Shown: positions 62,346-64,000 of the stretch, piece after piece
Position numbering within the stretch: position 1 is the first letter of the stretch
How the letters are laid out: each line of letters begins with the position of its first letter
Assembly: GCA_023525715.1 (NCBI GenBank)
Contig: CM042009.1
Location: 128,580,145 to 128,644,144, forward strand
Direction: 5' to 3'
DNA: 64,000 bases
Source: Cichorium intybus
Lineage: Eukaryota; Streptophyta; Magnoliopsida; Asterales; Asteraceae
Position numbers and translations under genes: made by a program
The notes under the pieces: generated by a model
What the model was told of the DNA's origin: nothing
Seen by the model: the letters and a program-made list of their open reading frames with translations, nothing else
The model's database searches: none

Positions 62346-64000
62346 ATGCGTACCCATCGGGGTGGGCAGTTATCACCCTTGCGTTTTGACTCGGAGATCG
62401 AACGAACCGCGCGCAAGAACCGTGCACGTAGGCATTTAGATACAATGAGTTTTAGTAATGTTAGTAGAAGTTTAGTGAGTGTTGCCCAGGAACCTTCGGG
62501 TGAGGCAACAGGAATGTCGTTTAATCCCCCTGTTTCAGAATTTCAATTTAGGAGCACGAGTGCTACTGGTGGTGCAGTTTCAGCCCCTGCACCAATACCA
62601 TCATGCACTCCGCCTTCTGTTCTGCCATTTCAACCACAATCTATAAACCCTTTCACATCTGCTATGTCTTGGGGAGCGCCAACCCGTGATGGCACCCCAG
62701 TGACTATGCAGCACACTACCCTTTCTCAACCACAATCACAACCCTTACAACCACCATTAATCTTTAAACCACAAACCACCTTTCCACCCGTACCACAACA
62801 GCCAGATCAACTACAACCTTCATAGTACCAGTACCAGTAGGTCGAGCAGAGCTATGATGAAGAAGAAGAAGAAGGATGGGTTCCACAACAGCAACCACCA
62901 CAACAACAATGGAACCGACGTCGGGGACCTCCACGAAGAGCACCACAGCAACAACCACCGCAAGGTCAGCAAGGGTACAACAACGATCATCAATATCACG
63001 GTAATGTAGTTAGACCTTTGTACGTTGCACAACCGAGATGGCAGTCGGTTGCATCGCACTTCCAACTGCGGGAGTACGATGACTCATCGCCTATTTATAT
63101 TCCTGATGATATAGACACTCAAGTAGAAATTAGACCACAACTCTTAGGAATATTGCCTGAATTTAAGGGATATAAACAGGACGATCCATACAATCACTTG
63201 TATGAGTTCATGGCGATAGAAAATACTAACACCCCTAGGAACACGAATAAGAATATTTTTAGGTTAATGTTGTTCCCATTCACTTTGAAAGACAAGGCCA
63301 AGTATTGGTTCACGTCTCTTCAAGCCAGTAGCATCACTACTTGGGACCAGCTTAAAGCTAAATTCTTGCAAGAGTTCTATCCGGCAAGTAAGACGATAGA
63401 GATTAGGAGGGCCATCCAGAATTTTCAACAAAAGCCTGGAGAAGCTTTTCACGAGGCTTTGGATCGTCTGAAGGAGTTGATGAGGTTGTGCCCTCATCAC
63501 GATATTTCGAAGTGGCAGTTGGTCAGGCATTTCTTTGAAGGAGCAAGTGAGACGAATCAGGCAATGATCAACGCGTCGTCCAGTGGAACTATCATGATGA
63601 TGGATCCTGATGAGGCTTGGCAATTCTTGGAGCAGTTGCGTAATGGATCCAAGGCGAACTTCTCTACTAGGAAGACGGTAGATACAGCTGCAGCAGTGGG
63701 AGCTGATGCAGACTGGAGGAAAGAGGTCAAAAAGGAAATAAGCGAGCTGAACAAAAAGTTTGATAGACTGATGTCCACGTTACAGAACGGACCTTAGAAC
63801 CGACAACAAGGAGGACATGGAGGACAAAGAATGCAGGAGGCAAATCAGGTTTATGGTCAGGGTCTAGGTCAATACAATAATGGACGACCTTATAGACCAT
63901 ACAACCAAGGCCAGCAGAATTTCAACAATCAAAGGCAGAACAACTATCAGGGCCAATCATCTAATCGGCCTAGGCAGTATCAACCAACAAACAACAATGG
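62346..64000 (+). pseudogene. Athila-like Gypsy gag with three in-frame TAG stops, truncated by the window end
   Basis: One reading frame extends from ATG 62346 to the window edge, with TAG at 62823, 62838 and 63795. Before the stops lies an Arg-rich start and a Pro/Gln-rich tract. The retrotransposon gag domain follows at 63130-63640 (LPEFKGYKQDDPYNHLYEF, LFPFTLKDKAKYWF, ITTWDQLKAKFLQEFYP, PGEAFHEALDRLKELM, CPHH), the Athila type of capsid domain. A coiled segment (EVKKEISELNKKFDRLM) and an Asn/Gln-rich tail follow. Gag would form the particle. Pol lies beyond the window. The stops make this copy non-functional as read. Confidence 0.88.

Noticed and set aside
62764..63065. Val/Leu-rich minus-strand frames
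   Set aside because: They are antisense to the Gln-rich gag region and show no independent support.

Overview
This window is nuclear DNA from a flowering plant, almost certainly a eudicot. The evidence is an intron-containing class III peroxidase gene, a germin-like protein gene, plant Ty1/Copia and Athila-type Ty3/Gypsy elements with plant tRNA primer sites, CACTA, PIF/Harbinger and hAT-like DNA elements, a tRNA-derived SINE, and very AT-rich spacers with long (AT)n tracts. The element mix fits a large repeat-rich genome (Asteraceae would fit), but nothing seen here fixes the family.

Only two host genes are recognisable. One is an apparently intact four-exon secretory peroxidase (31423-32684, + strand). 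The other is a germin-like protein gene (38073-43811, + strand) split after codon 42 by a full-length Copia element. That element looks very young: its outer LTRs are identical by eye, it has a perfect 5-bp target duplication (GAAAG), and its 1408-codon gag-pol frame is uninterrupted. Removing the element and one GAAAG would join the germin-like frame exactly.

Layout. 1-796 is spacer. 800-5725 is a CACTA element with a TTT target duplication. 5731-10160 is a broken minus-strand Copia that has lost its protease. 10650-12306 is an inverted-repeat (foldback) element carrying a minus-strand solo LTR with CACCT duplication. 12419-15568 holds a MITE, degenerate repeats and LTR debris. 15569-23387 is a gag-only Copia derivative with long LTRs, a structured leader and repeated hairpins. 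23388-27430 holds LTR debris and an old Copia pol relic. 28056-29809 is a PIF/Harbinger-like element (TTA duplication) carrying only a broken Myb/SANT-like gene. 31334-32684 is the peroxidase. 32906-37635 holds a hAT-like MITE, a second Myb-like relic, a CACTA relic with a Tourist-like MITE, and the germin-like promoter follows. 38073-43811 is the interrupted germin-like gene. 44388-54971 is an older minus-strand Copia that received one large solo LTR (GTTTA duplication), which in turn received another (ATTTG duplication). 55387-55880 is a second copy of the germin-gene 3' flank. 57700-57843 is a SINE with a perfect 18-bp duplication. 58670-59030 is a long compound microsatellite. From about 61300 to the window end lies the 5' part of an Athila-like Gypsy element.

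The genes do not form a pathway. The window is mainly a record of nested insertions with a readable order. The signals least explained by known families are the recurrent hairpins with copy-specific stems inside the gag-only element, the partial extra LTR copy in the young Copia, and the loss of cupin metal ligands in the germin-like gene. All calls come from reading the sequence; no searches were run.
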